Shown piece after piece: positions 21,299 to 32,017 of a stretch of DNA of 64,000 bases. A model generated the notes under the pieces. The model was not told where the DNA came from. It made no database searches and saw only the letters and a list, made by a program, of their open reading frames with translations. Origin of the DNA: Calycina herbarum (Eukaryota > Ascomycota > Leotiomycetes > Helotiales > Pezizellaceae). Position numbers and translations under genes: made by a program. Within the stretch, counting starts at the first letter, position 1. Each line of letters begins with the position of its first letter. Location of the stretch: contig LLEY01000020.1 in assembly GCA_001414485.1 (NCBI GenBank), forward strand, positions 248,001 to 312,000, read 5' to 3'.

Positions 21299-23956
21299 AT
21301 GGATCAACACTCACCTCCATCCCGCGAATACGCTTCCAGACTCCTCTTCATAATCCTCCTCTTCGTCTTCCTAAATGGAAACGGCAACCAACCCGGCGGA
21401 CCAGGCTTTCCCACCGTACGCGATTACGCCGCCGATCGAGTCTTGAAATCTCGAAACTCCCTCGATGTCCTCAATGCGACGCGCTGGCAAGATTTCGCCC
21501 CTCGAGGCTACAAAACCCCAGGCTATGAACCAGGCAGATATATAAATATCACAGGCTTCGGGAAAGACGATGAATACAAATGGGAGCAATTGGATCCGTT
21601 CAGGGAACGATGTGAGCTGTTTAGTGAGGAGGCGAGAAAGAGGTTGGGCACTGGAGAGGAGAAGAATCGGGGCTTGGGATTGATTGGGGAGATTTATGAG
21701 AATGTTACGGGCATTGTGGTGGGGAGTTGGGCAAGATATAAGGGGTTGGAGATGGGGAATAGCACCATGACGACGGGGAAGTTGAATTTGACGGAGATTA
21801 GTCCGGATACTGAGTGGGCTTTTAGGGATGAGAGGTATTGGACGAGGAATATTACGGGGCAGGAGGGGAAGTTGGTGTTGAAGGTTGATGAGAAGGATGT
21901 GGATGAAATGGATTTGACTGAGAAGGAAACGGCCGATCGTGTTTTACGAGAAGCTGCGGATACGGACAAAAAGGTTGATGAGAGGTGGAATACGGATTTG
22001 GTCAGAGACGTTTCGGCGACTATGACCATCCAGGACGAGACTAGTAGTGGTGATGGATGGGAGATGAGACTTCATGGAGTACATTGGCCAAGAACTGGTG
22101 TACTCCTCATGACGACGACAAGCGACAAATTCGCTGGTATTTTTGGGTTGCCACATCTGGCTACCGATGCGGAATACTTTGCATCAAGTCAAAAATTACT
22201 CAACATGACTTTAGAAAAGACGGTTGAGCATATGGAACGAGCTGTTTGGCTCGATCCGAGTAACCCGTGGACGTCAAGCCCCGAAAGTCAAGGCGATGCA
22301 ATGTTGCCAGTTCCTCATTGTGAGTTTGTAGTGTTCGCCCAAGTTCATCCAGTTAAAATCGATCATACCACCGGGGGAGCATATCTACGGCAACAAAATA
22401 TTATCAAAGAGATTGAGCAGGAACTTCGATATCCAAACGGAGCACCAATTCCCACAATTCCACAATTGCAGATGTCTACCGTTATGTTTTCACCAGATTG
22501 TGGCTTCATTCTCGAGTCCAAGGGTCCTCCTAGCTTCTCGCCCAAAGAAGGAGAACATCTTGTTGGGAAGAAACAAGAGCTATGGCTCCATGATATCGAG
22601 CACTGGCTGCTGATATTTGCGCTCGTGATGTTTGGTCAAATTTTGCTCTTGAAGGTCCAGTCTAAGGAAGCTTCAACCCCCTCAACAATAGGTAGAGTCA
22701 GTTTATATACTGTGACCTTGATGTTGTTGGGTGACGCTTTCTTGTTCTCGATATTGAGCTTTTTGACAACCTTAGCTCCCAGCCTCTTTCCTTCTTCGCT
22801 GCTCTCGGCGTTTTCTGCACTATTATCAGTAGCTTTGAGCATCAAATTTGTTGGAGCGGTCTACAATGTTCAAGAACCAGAAAGAAGAGAGCGTCTTCGA
22901 CTTCAACAAGCTGCTGAAGCTGCTAGTCGTCCGCCTCGATTGACGGTTACTCCCCAAGTTGCTGCAGCTCAAGCGATTGCTAGAGCTCAAGGGCTTGATT
23001 CGGCTACAGCTCCTACTGGGACAGCAATTCCATCGCCAGCTACAAACCCTGATCCCCCTATCATCATACCATCAGATCAAGATGTTGATGCCGAGATTGC
23101 TGAAAATACTGCTGCCGCCCAAGCAGCACCTCTTCTACCAACCACCAATACCCCAGCTGCCACACAAACCCAACCCCAGCCTCAAAGCTCTTCCAGCTTT
23201 GGTGCCCTATATGTCAAATTCGTCGTTGGTCTCACATTCCTCCTTTTCCTCTCTGCCTCCGCGTCCTCGTGGTCCACCCCTTTCCGCAGTGGCTACGTCC
23301 ATGTATTATCAATTCTCTACCTCTCCTTCTGGCTCCCCCAGATCCGTCGCAACATCGTACGGAATTGCCGCAAAGCCCTCCTCTGGAAATTCGTCGTCGG
23401 CCAATCAGTCCTTCGTCTTCTCCCATTTGCGTATTTTTATTTGAGGGAAGATAATATCCTCTTCGCGGAAACAGATTGGAAAGCATTCTGTGTGTACGTC
23501 GGTTGGGTATGGATCCAAATCGTCCTCCTCGTCGCCCAATCAATCCTCGGACCCCGCTTTTTCGTACCAAAAGGCTGGACAGAAGATGGATGGGATTACC
23601 ACCCCATACTTCGCGAGGACAACGCTGAAGCTGGTGGTCTACCAATCGGTCTTGTACAAATCCCAGCTGGCTCCCCAACGTTGGCACGAAGCGATACTGG
23701 GAGTTCGGAGGATAGGAAGAAGAAAGATGGAACTTTTAGAAGTGTGGATTGTGCGATTTGTATGCAGGTTCTTGAGGTGCCGGTTGTGGCTGCGGGCGAG
23801 GATTTTAGTGCGGCGAATGGGGTGACGGGGATGCTGAATAGGAGACTGTATATGGTTACGCCTTGTCGACATGTTTTTCATAGTCAGTGTTTGGAGGGGT
23901 GGATGAGGTTTCGGTTGCAGTGTCCTATTTGTAGGGAAAATTTGCCGCCGTTGTAG
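21299..23956 (+). CDS. dscA: DSC E3 ubiquitin ligase complex subunit A (Tul1-like, RING-H2 membrane protein)
   Basis: An intron-less 885-residue protein of the size expected for DscA/Tul1. It has an N-terminal signal-anchor helix (residues about 14-26) and a large lumenal domain of about 400 residues with N-glycosylation sites. Seven or so membrane helices follow, from near residue 430 to 750, interrupted by a Gln/Ala/Pro-rich loop. The protein ends in a C-terminal RING-H2: CAICMQV, then CRHVFHSQCLEGW and CPIC. Family knowledge: this is the catalytic subunit of the Golgi/endosomal Dsc complex, which ubiquitinates membrane proteins and, in Aspergillus and fission yeast, is needed to cleave the sterol regulator SREBP under low oxygen. 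The RING position at the extreme C-terminus and the lumenal N-domain support the call over other membrane RING proteins. Confidence 0.93.
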   Translation: MDQHSPPSREYASRLLFIILLFVFLNGNGNQPGGPGFPTVRDYAADRVLKSRNSLDVLNATRWQDFAPRGYKTPGYEPGRYINITGFGKDDEYKWEQLDPFRERCELFSEEARKRLGTGEEKNRGLGLIGEIYENVTGIVVGSWARYKGLEMGNSTMTTGKLNLTEISPDTEWAFRDERYWTRNITGQEGKLVLKVDEKDVDEMDLTEKETADRVLREAADTDKKVDERWNTDLVRDVSATMTIQDETSSGDGWEMRLHGVHWPRTGVLLMTTTSDKFAGIFGLPHLATDAEYFASSQKLLNMTLEKTVEHMERAVWLDPSNPWTSSPESQGDAMLPVPHCEFVVFAQVHPVKIDHTTGGAYLRQQNIIKEIEQELRYPNGAPIPTIPQLQMSTVMFSPDCGFILESKGPPSFSPKEGEHLVGKKQELWLHDIEHWLLIFALVMFGQILLLKVQSKEASTPSTIGRVSLYTVTLMLLGDAFLFSILSFLTTLAPSLFPSSLLSAFSALLSVALSIKFVGAVYNVQEPERRERLRLQQAAEAASRPPRLTVTPQVAAAQAIARAQGLDSATAPTGTAIPSPATNPDPPIIIPSDQDVDAEIAENTAAAQAAPLLPTTNTPAATQTQPQPQSSSSFGALYVKFVVGLTFLLFLSASASSWSTPFRSGYVHVLSILYLSFWLPQIRRNIVRNCRKALLWKFVVGQSVLRLLPFAYFYLREDNILFAETDWKAFCVYVGWVWIQIVLLVAQSILGPRFFVPKGWTEDGWDYHPILREDNAEAGGLPIGLVQIPAGSPTLARSDTGSSEDRKKKDGTFRSVDCAICMQVLEVPVVAAGEDFSAANGVTGMLNRRLYMVTPCRHVFHSQCLEGWMRFRLQCPICRENLPPL

Positions 23957-24741
23957 GATATGAGATTAATAAGATTATGAGAGGATGGGGGTGGTTTTTT
24001 CTTCTGCATTTATTTGGTAGCGATGGCGTTTGGGGGGCTTGGGCATGGCAGAGTTAGGAACTCTTCTCAGTTTGATTTCAGTTGTTGTCTATTTCGTTGA
24101 TATGTGTGTTGTGAATATGGGGTGGGCAGGTACCCAAGCCGGCTTTTTTCTTACGTCTGAAATATTCTAGGACAACTATAGCTATTAACCCGGGGGGTTC
24201 AGAGAAATCAGGAACTTGGGTTTCTTATTCTTCGAATCCCTTTTGGTATAACATTTTGATTGTTTTGGAATTGCCGAAGTGATAGAGAGGTGCGTATACA
24301 TTCCAGACGCCAACTATTGAAAACGTGTACTCAAAGTGGGTAGAGACTGGGAGTTTTTTGAGCCTCAACTGATTAAGTAGTCAGTTTCATTGTGTTACTT
24401 GAGAACATTCAAGAATGTTTAGAGATTTCTTTTCCTCAAGATAATTATTTTCGATTTGCCTTGCGCTTTCCTTTCTCATTTTGAATACAGCTGAAAAGTG
24501 TGGCTGTGTTGGCGGCTGCAGTAATCGAGGGTATTGATAGGTCAAGAATCATTGGGGGCAGCCCTCTGCAGTGTTGCCTCGATGTAGTAGCTGTGCTCCT
24601 GCCGTCTGACACCGCTGCATGTAGGCACACTAGCAGGCGACTTGTAGATCTGGAAGAATCCAAGGACCAAGATTTTCATTTCCTTGTCCAAAGTGTTTCG
24701 ACAGCTGCGATCTTGGATCCTACTTCACACTATTAGGAATC
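23957..24741. other. Intergenic region
   Basis: No gene is seen. A palindromic CATTCAAGAATG core within a 19-base string at 24406-24424 recurs exactly at 37846-37864. The right part is the promoter of the SNF2 gene. Confidence 0.4.
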
Positions 24742-27700
24742 ATGGGGTTAGATGAGTTGCTCAACTCAACTGAGCCTGGTCAATTGTCGAATTCCAAAAG
24801 GCACCTAGCCTCGTCAGACACTGGTCGGGAAACTAAACGACACTGTGCACAACCTGGTGGGTTGGGGTGGTCTTCTGGGAGCGCGGCCTTAGGGTTCGGT
24901 GACGGTGACGGTGACGGTGATGGTGTTGGCACTGATGGATATGATCGGTCATGGGTGGGAGGCTTTGGCACCGCTTCAGGTGGTGTCATTTTCAATGATA
25001 CATTTGGAGGAATATTGTCGAATCCTCCTTCTCAAGAGACCTTCGATGGACTCAACTCAACTCTGGGGTACAACTCACATTTTCCTGCCTCCCTGTCAGC
25101 TCATACACCAGAGTCCAATGCGCAATTGAGTCATGGAATATACCCAACCTTCAATCAACAACCCGAAATTCAACGGAGTTCGAATCTCGCCAGCTATAAT
25201 TCTTTCGACCCCAGTACAACATTCGGACCGCAAATAATCAATCAACAGTATGACGCAAATCCCATCCAAGGTGAGAACCTATTAGAGACCTGGTCACTTC
25301 CGGATCCGAGTAGCTTGAGTGTTACAGAACCATTTATCGACACCGGATCGGGTTGGATTGAGGGGACGACGAGCAATCAGAATGGAAGTGGATACCAGTC
25401 GCTTGAGCCTCACGCTTTGGAAATAGCACCCGTCAGCGAAGGCCACTTCGATAAGCCTCTTGCGAACATGAAATGGGCGGATAGTGGTGAAAGTAACCCA
25501 GCTGGTGTCAGTATTAATGTTGCCAGCGGTGAAAAGTCCCCAGGTAAGTTTGTCAAACAAGATATTTTGATCAAGATCGTCTAACATTTAATTCTTGTGT
25601 AGAATTTGCCGATGAATGCAAGTCCCCAGTCTCAGAACCTTCCTCTGAAACAACTGTGCACGACTATACCCGGATCGACACATGCTTTGGGGTAGTAAGA
25701 GACGCCCCCCTCCCGAACCCCGCGTTTAAGCAAACAAGATATGAACTGACATTCAAAAAGATCATTACACATACCTCTTCTTCCTGGACTGGTAATCAAG
25801 AAACAAAACTCGCCCCCGTAACATTGTCGCCGTTTGGGGACATCATGAAGCTGACGTTTCAAGATTCCAAAAAGTATGCTGGTATCCTAGCCCTAAATGT
25901 ATTATGCCTGCTTAAAGAGAAGTTTACGATCGATTACAAGGCTGAGATGGTCGCCTCGGAACCTCAAGGGAAGCAAGGAACCGGAAAGGAGAAAAAGTCG
26001 ACGCCTAAATCCACTCACGACTGTTCTGTTCGTATCGTTGTCTATGGAATGAAATCCGAGGCAAGTTCTGTGGGTAAAATGCTTGCGGACGCCGAATTAT
26101 ACCTTCAACAGCCGTTCGCTACGGAGTGTCACCGAGAGGTCGATTATTGGAACCCACATTACTTGCTTCGTCCTGGCTCTGAAATGCCCAAACTAGAAGA
26201 CTTGTCATTATCTCCAAGTACTAAAAACGTCCGCTCGTCTGATGTTATTGATGAATCACACAAGAGCCACTTTATGCGGATTTTCAACTCTGCAAATGGC
26301 CCGAGGATCCAATTGAACCTACGGCCGAGCAAAAGACTTAAGTCTTCGTTGAAAGAGTAAGTCACAACTATGTCATATTATGTTATTGCAATGATACTAA
26401 TCGAGCTGTAGCCACCAAAGCACAGCCCTCGCGATGATGATCGAAAAAGAATGTGGAATAGTGGAAAATGCTCAGTTTCCGACACTATGGACCCCCTCGA
26501 ACAAGCCAGGATCAAGAATCCAGTAACTACGAGTCCAGAGTTTGAGCCGTGGAATAGTTATAGTCTGACAATTTTCAAATAGATATCGCCATAAAGTTAC
26601 AGGGGCATGTCGAAGTGACCCATTGCCCGTTGACGGCGGAATACTCGCAGATGTTAGTTTTCTTTCCATAAGAAAATGCAAGATAATGATACTGACAGCT
26701 GGAAGGAAATGGGCCTCGGGAAAAGTTTGAGTCTCCTCGCATTAGTATGCGCATCACTTGACTCTTTAGCCGACCAAGAGCGTTCCTCAAACGATGGAGT
26801 GTCTCGAACAACTCTAATAGTCACACCAAAATCCAGTATGTTTCAAAAGTACGCACTTGAATGTACCATTATATTTCTGACCGCTATCCTTTCTAGCAAT
26901 CCATGGATGGCAGCAGCAAATCAAAAGGTACCAAGCTCGACTTGATCAATACTAGATACGAACTGACGTGTGCTCTTGTAGTCATATCCACGCACGCCAA
27001 CTTTCCGTGACTGTGTACCATGGTTCCAATCGACGAAAATTGAAGTCACATTTCTGGGAAACCGATATTGTATTTACTACCTATGAAACTTTGCGGCAAG
27101 AATGGACCGCAAAGGGACCGCTTTACTTTGGAACTTGGCACCGTGTTGTTCTTGACGAAGGTGAGAACTCTCTCACATCCCATTTTCTCACTTACTTATT
27201 GTGGTTGAAGCACATCATATTCGCAACAGATCTTCCCAATTATTTAAAGCAGTCTTAGCCGTCGACTCAAAATTTCGGTGGTGCCTCACGGGGACCCCAA
27301 TTCACAATTCCCTTGACGATTACGCGGCATTACTGAGTTTCCTTCGCATTCCATTCTTGACGGAGAAGTCTCAATTTGACTTTTGGGTAACTTCCAAAGT
27401 TAAAGAAAAACGACCAGACTGCTTCAACACACTAGGAGATCTAATCAGAGCCACTTGTCTCCGGCGAACAAAAAGCACGATCCAAGACTCTCTCAAGCTT
27501 CCTACTAAGACCGACAGGACACAAGTTATTGAGATGCATCAAGAAGACCAACTTTTGTATCAGTTTTTCAAAGAGAAAACAGCCAAAATTGCAGCTGGTC
27601 TTGCACAACGGGACAGAAGCTCTTCTGAAACAATTGAAAGCAAGGGTACCAACATTCTTACCCTCATAAACTTCTTAAGGCGAATTTGCGATCACGGAGA

Positions 27701-28816
27701 GGAATTGTTGCCCCAATCTGTGGTGGACGCTTGGCGGGCTAACAACAGCGTATCTGTGGATTGGCAAATGATGCGAAGTTGTAACAGAATATGTGACGCA
27801 TGCGACTCCGCCACAGAAGATATCGAAGCATTCTTTGATGACAGTTTGGAGTTTGGCTGCTGTCACTCAATCTGTAATGCATGTTCTAAGCAAAGCACGA
27901 GTACAAGCCTCGAAGAGGCACCCAAGTGTCCCAAGTGTGCCGCGGCGTGTGTTAAACCAAGAACCTCCATATCACCCGAATCGACAACTCGCGTTTCCGC
28001 CAAAGTTAGAGCCCTGATACAAAATATTTCAGCCGAACAAGGCCCGGAGAAAAATGGAATGGAACCAGTGATAACAAAGAGGTACTTGAAAATATTTCCT
28101 TTCGGTTGTTCAAGTGTTCTAACAGAGCTAATTTATTGCAGTGTGGTTTTTAGTCAATGGACCAAAATGCTTGATCTTATTTCTCGGGCTCTGACCCAGC
28201 ATGGGTTCCAGTTCCAGAGGATAGACGGTCAGTGTACTCTCAAGCAACGGAACAGCGCTTTGCAAAGGTTTAACGAAGATACAACCTGTACTGTTATGCT
28301 CGCTAGCATTGGAAGTGCAGGGGAGGGGTAAGATTGATTTTCTCATTCTCTCGTTTGGTTTCCAGGAAAATTTCGCTGACGGCGATATCTATTAAAGTGT
28401 AGACTTGACTATCGCAAATCATGTTCATATAATTGAGCCCCATTGGAATCCGATGACAGAAGCCCAAGCGGTAGATCGTGTGCACAGAATTGGGCAAGGC
28501 CGAGAGGTTGTGACGACAAGATATATCGCCAGTAATACGATTGAAGATGTGAGTTTCCCCTGAGCGGTACATCGGAGTACGGGGAATTTGACATTCGACT
28601 GCTTCACCGGATTGGCTAACTGCAATAGTACATTCAATGGGTCCAGCAAGATAAGCTGAGACTCATAAACAGCTCCTTGGACTCAGCCGCAACTTTGCAG
28701 AGCGAAGTTGATAACGTCCGGTGGAAGGTAAATACCCATGCCGCGAACTACAATTTACGGCGCTAACTTAGGAGTAGACCCTGCAGAAAGTGTTAGAAAG
28801 CGAAGAAATGGGTTGA
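24742..28816 (+). CDS. SNF2-family DNA-dependent ATPase with RING finger (Rad5/Rad16/HLTF-like)
   Basis: Twelve exons join in phase to 1,140 residues: 24742-25543, 25603-26356, 26412-26522, 26583-26652, 26706-26835, 26897-26927, 26982-27160, 27211-28081, 28142-28327, 28398-28548, 28629-28727 and 28778-28816. The first 500 residues are low-complexity and then divergent. The ATPase core follows: motif I DEMGLGKS, with intron 4 just after its Asp; TPKSTIHGW; DEAHHIRN across intron 7; CLTGTPIHNSLDD. A RING finger is embedded between the two helicase lobes (CDAC, CCHSICNAC, CPKC). Lobe 2 follows with VVFSQWTKMLD, RIDGQCT, GSAGEGVDLT and AVDRVHRIGQGREV. This order with an inserted RING is that of the Rad5/Rad16/HLTF group, which remodels chromatin or stalled forks and can ubiquitinate PCNA in some members. 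Exact orthology is unclear; it may be one of the expanded fungal-specific members. The 31-base exon 6 makes it easy to mistake for a pseudogene. Confidence 0.88.
24898..24925 (+). repeat. Coding hexanucleotide repeat (Gly-Asp)n
   Basis: The GGTGAC unit is repeated about four times and then decays to GGTGATGGTGTT, inside exon 1 of the SNF2 gene. It encodes alternating Gly and Asp. Such a tract is prone to length variation between strains without changing frame. Confidence 0.8.
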
Positions 28817-29397
28817 TGAATCAGGCGCACCCGTGGACTTATGCCGAGCCTCGGTAATCAGGGATACCGGTGACATATGATCCATTGTTTCGTACCAATC
28901 AAGAACTTTGGGTGTCCCTTTGCTCCTTTTTGGACACTCACTGCAAATCAACCCCTGGGTCTCGCTTAGGGGTAATAGAAACCTTGGGGGCGGGAGGATA
29001 GGCATTCCAATGTTGTATTGCTGACACACTACAATGCATCTTGGCTTGTGCCTACGTTGTCTTGAAGCATCGGCGCAAGATCAGCATCCTCTGCGGGAGT
29101 CTCGCGTTGGAACTTGAACTCAGAGTATAGTTCTTGGATAATACCAATCAGGTTCGGAGAATCGGGAATTAGGGCTGGTTGTATAAAACCTTTTCTAAAA
29201 ATTATAACTTCTACCGACTGTATACAGCACGGCAACTTAATCTTAAATAGCATGTACCTGAAACGAATCCTGCTACTCCCTGGTGTAACCCACACAAATG
29301 TAGCCTTAACACGGCCGCAGCTTGTTCATATTGAGAGACTATAATTATTTGGAGTCTTCCTTGCGGGTGTGGTAGAATTTGACAAACCCTTAAAGAT
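28817..29397. other. Intergenic region
   Basis: A tail-to-head gap between the SNF2 gene and the Cys-rich membrane protein gene. No gene is seen. Open frames on the minus strand overlap the 3' end and promoter and carry no motif. Confidence 0.4.
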
Positions 29398-30518
29398 ATG
29401 TCTCGCTCTCTTCCCTCTGTTGTTTTGGTATCTCTAATTGTTTCTGCACAAGCTGCAGTGTCAACGTGCTGGTATCCGGATGGAAAGACGTCAGAATCTA
29501 GGCATATACCCTGCAATCAAACTGCACTAGCAGCCTCTGCATGTTGCGATCCTTTGGACTCATGTTCAACGTCAGGGTTTTGTCTCGGGAGGTCAGGATG
29601 GGCGTACAGAGGCAGGTGGGTGTTCTCCGAATTTATTTTTCCCTTCCTCACATACTTCTAGAAATGGCAATACTGACTCCGGGATCATCTCAGTTGTACT
29701 GACCAGACATGGGCGTCCCCAAACTTCGCAAGACAACAACCATCGTGTATTAACAGTTAGTTAGCACTCTACCCCTCAAATCAAATTACTAATTATGCTT
29801 TTACTTCTAGACCCTATTACAAACACGCCATTTGGTTTTTGGGCAGCTCTATGGTCATGTGGCCAACCAGGACGTAAAGAAACCGATTACTGCTGTAGGA
29901 AATCTCCTCTTTGCCTCTTTTTTACCATCAAAATACACCAAAAGACAAATAGATAATCAGTACTGACTTATTGAAGGTGGTTTCGATGACGATATCTCCT
30001 GCTGTAATTCTTCGTTCACTCTAGGGTCCACCGGTGCTGCCTTCAAACCCGGTAACGATGCTTTTGTGGCCTCCTTCACGTCCGAAAACATCACTACCAC
30101 AGTTACTGTCACCTCCGCCGCGATCGCCACCACTTCAATTGCCACCACAGCAACTTCAGTCACCAACACCGATTCTTGTTCCGCGTTCGAGGGGAGCTCA
30201 GATTTAGGAACGAAAACTGCGCTTGGTGTGGGTTTACCACTCGGAATACTAGCTCTTGGGATAATCGGCTTCTTATTTTGGAGAGACAAACAGAAGAGAC
30301 CGCTTAAAGAGATAGATACACCTGCGAGTTCTGCTAAGAATATCAGTGGTGAGGGAACGACCATGGAAGAAGTGGATATTAATCACCATGATAATGTGAC
30401 GGTGGTGCTAAACGCGTCTCATCAAACGCAGAGTTCACCTGGTCGAGCTCAACTCCACGAGCCAATGTATGAAGCACCAACGTACACTGACCCTCAGGAG
30501 CTACCAAATTTTTCTTGA
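29398..30518 (+). CDS. Cys-rich single-pass surface protein (type I membrane)
   Basis: Four exons, 29398-29615, 29694-29755, 29811-29894 and 29977-30518, give 301 residues. An N-terminal signal peptide (about 20 residues) is followed by a Cys-rich ectodomain with spaced motifs CWYPDG, CNQTALAASACC, CSTSGFCL, SCTDQTW, SCGQ, YCC and SCCNSSFTL. A Thr/Ser-rich stalk (about residues 140-180), one transmembrane helix around ALGVGLPLGILALGIIGFLF, then a basic KQKRP stop-transfer and an acidic cytoplasmic tail complete it. This layout is common among filamentous ascomycete surface proteins of unknown function. The tail could act in signalling, but that is speculation. The gene borders the transposon island starting near 30.7 kb. 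Confidence 0.8.
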
Positions 30519-30684
30519 TGACAACAAAAGCTTGAAGAACGATGGCTCGTATGAGCAACGATGTTGTTAAAGCCAGTTTTTGCTTCGGGTCGCAGACAGT
30601 TTGTTTGAAAAGATTGGGACAGGTGAGATATCAATTTCCTATTTCTCCTCAACCTTCTCTGGTAATGTTAGCAAGTATTTAAAT

Positions 30685-31288
30685 TAACGGTAGTTGACTA
30701 GAATAGCATCAGATTAAAATTAAATTCGACTAAAATAGCTTTTTTTTTTTTTTTTTTGGGCCACTAAAATAGCACTGTTTTAAGCACTCATTTTTCTATT
30801 CTAATTTCCCTACTAAGTGATGCTTCCTGAACTTCATTAATATTTTAGTCACAAATATCTTTTGCTGATAAATCGTATTACTTTCTACTTCGCAGGTGGC
30901 TTCTCGGGCTCTTTGGTGCTTAGGGCTTTTATCGCTCGAATTGAGCCTCCTAAGCACTCTTTATTCGTTGAACTGCGCATCATCTTTACGAGGGGGGCAA
31001 GACTTCTTTTTGGGTTTTAGTGGCATATCGCGTAGGCGTAGATGTTAATAGTGTTGAAGGTTTAAGGACTTCACATTACAGAAAAACTTAGCTCTATTAT
31101 TTACTTTTTTCCTAGCTATATACACTTCAAAAAAGATAGAATAATTACTGACACAAATAGCACCTTCTCTAACTAGAATAGCACTCATTAACTTAGTACC
31201 GAAAATACTATTAAAACAATGTGTGCTTAAAACAGTGCTATTCTAGTCGTTTTAAATTAAAAAGGGGCTATCCTAGTTAATTACCGTT
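30685..31288. mobile_element. MITE with internal ACTAGAATAGC sub-repeats
   Basis: The left end AACGGTAGTTGACTAGAATA and the right end read inward (AACGGTAATTAACTAGGATA) form an inverted repeat. It continues through a second block, ACTAAAATAGCACTGTTTTA against ACTAGAATAGCACTGTTTTA, near 30764 and 31240. The ACTARAATAGC unit recurs several times in the arms. The core of about 600 bases has no transposase frame. Flanks show AATT on both sides, a weak candidate target duplication. A poly-T run of about 16 bases lies at 30741-30757. Confidence 0.7.
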
Positions 31289-31404
31289 GAATTAATAAAA
31301 AATCCTGTTTAACAAATAATTGTGTAGGTGCGCCCAGAAGTAAGCCTGGATCTCTTATGATCCCTCTAATTCAAGACGCTAGCACTGAACGCAAAAACTG
31401 CCGT

Positions 31405-31892
31405 CAGTGTGAGCACAAACTACTCAGGTACTCAAGTAGTACTCTGAGTAGTCTAAGTAGTGTAGAGTAGAGTTTGAGTAGCGACTCCTTTGAGTAGAGT
31501 AGAGTAGTTACTCAAGGCTACTTAAGTAGTACTCAGAGTAGCACTATAAATAGAAATTATAAGTATATAAGCAAATAGTTAATATTATAGGAGATATATA
31601 AGATAAATAACTACTATTTAATTAATACTAATTTATTAAGGCTATTTTTAAAGAAGTTAAGTAGTAAATAGTAAATAGAAGATCTCGCTTAAGCTCCCAG
31701 CGCCACTAGCAGCGCCACCCCGATGCTGCTCCGAGCTCCGGCCCGGTTCGTCCCGACTCGGTCCGAACTACTCGAGTAGTACTCTGAGTTACTCAGAGTA
31801 GTGTGAGTAGAGTAGAGTAGTATATAAAATCAGTTTGAGTAGAGTAGAGTAGTTGCCACTACTCTACTTTACTCTACTCATTTCTCACACTG
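31405..31892. mobile_element. hAT-type MITE with perfect 8-bp target duplication
   Basis: The element begins CAGTGTGAG at 31405 and ends CTCACACTG at 31892, a perfect 9-bp terminal inverted repeat of the CAGNG type used by hAT transposons. It is flanked by identical 8-bp direct repeats ACTGCCGT (31397-31404 and 31893-31900), the target-duplication length of hAT. Both sub-terminal zones are packed with GAGTAGAGTAG/CTACTCTACTC units in both orientations, as expected of transposase binding sites or a hairpin-forming MITE. A short GC-rich centre (31690-31765) interrupts AT-rich sequence. At 488 bp, with no transposase frame, it is non-autonomous. The intact ends and duplication suggest a fairly recent insertion. 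Confidence 0.88.
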
Positions 31893-32017
31893 ACTGCCGT
31901 AGTCCAACCACACATAGGAGTTTCTTTTCCGCTTGGAAGTTCGTTCGCTCTCACAGGCCTTGTTTATAATTCTGGTATGGATTATGGAAATGACTAATTT
32001 CAGCCTATATGCATACT

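Noticed and set aside
26500..28820. The SNF2 gene first looked like a pseudogene, with open frames in several phases and apparent stops.
   Set aside because: Every break falls in a short GT..AG interval, and the 12 exons join to exactly 1,140 codons plus stop with all ATPase motifs in order.
31405..31880. CRISPR-like or satellite array, because of the repeated GAGTAG units.
   Set aside because: The units are irregular, occur in both orientations and lie inside perfect hAT ends with target duplications. CRISPR arrays are not expected in a fungal genome.
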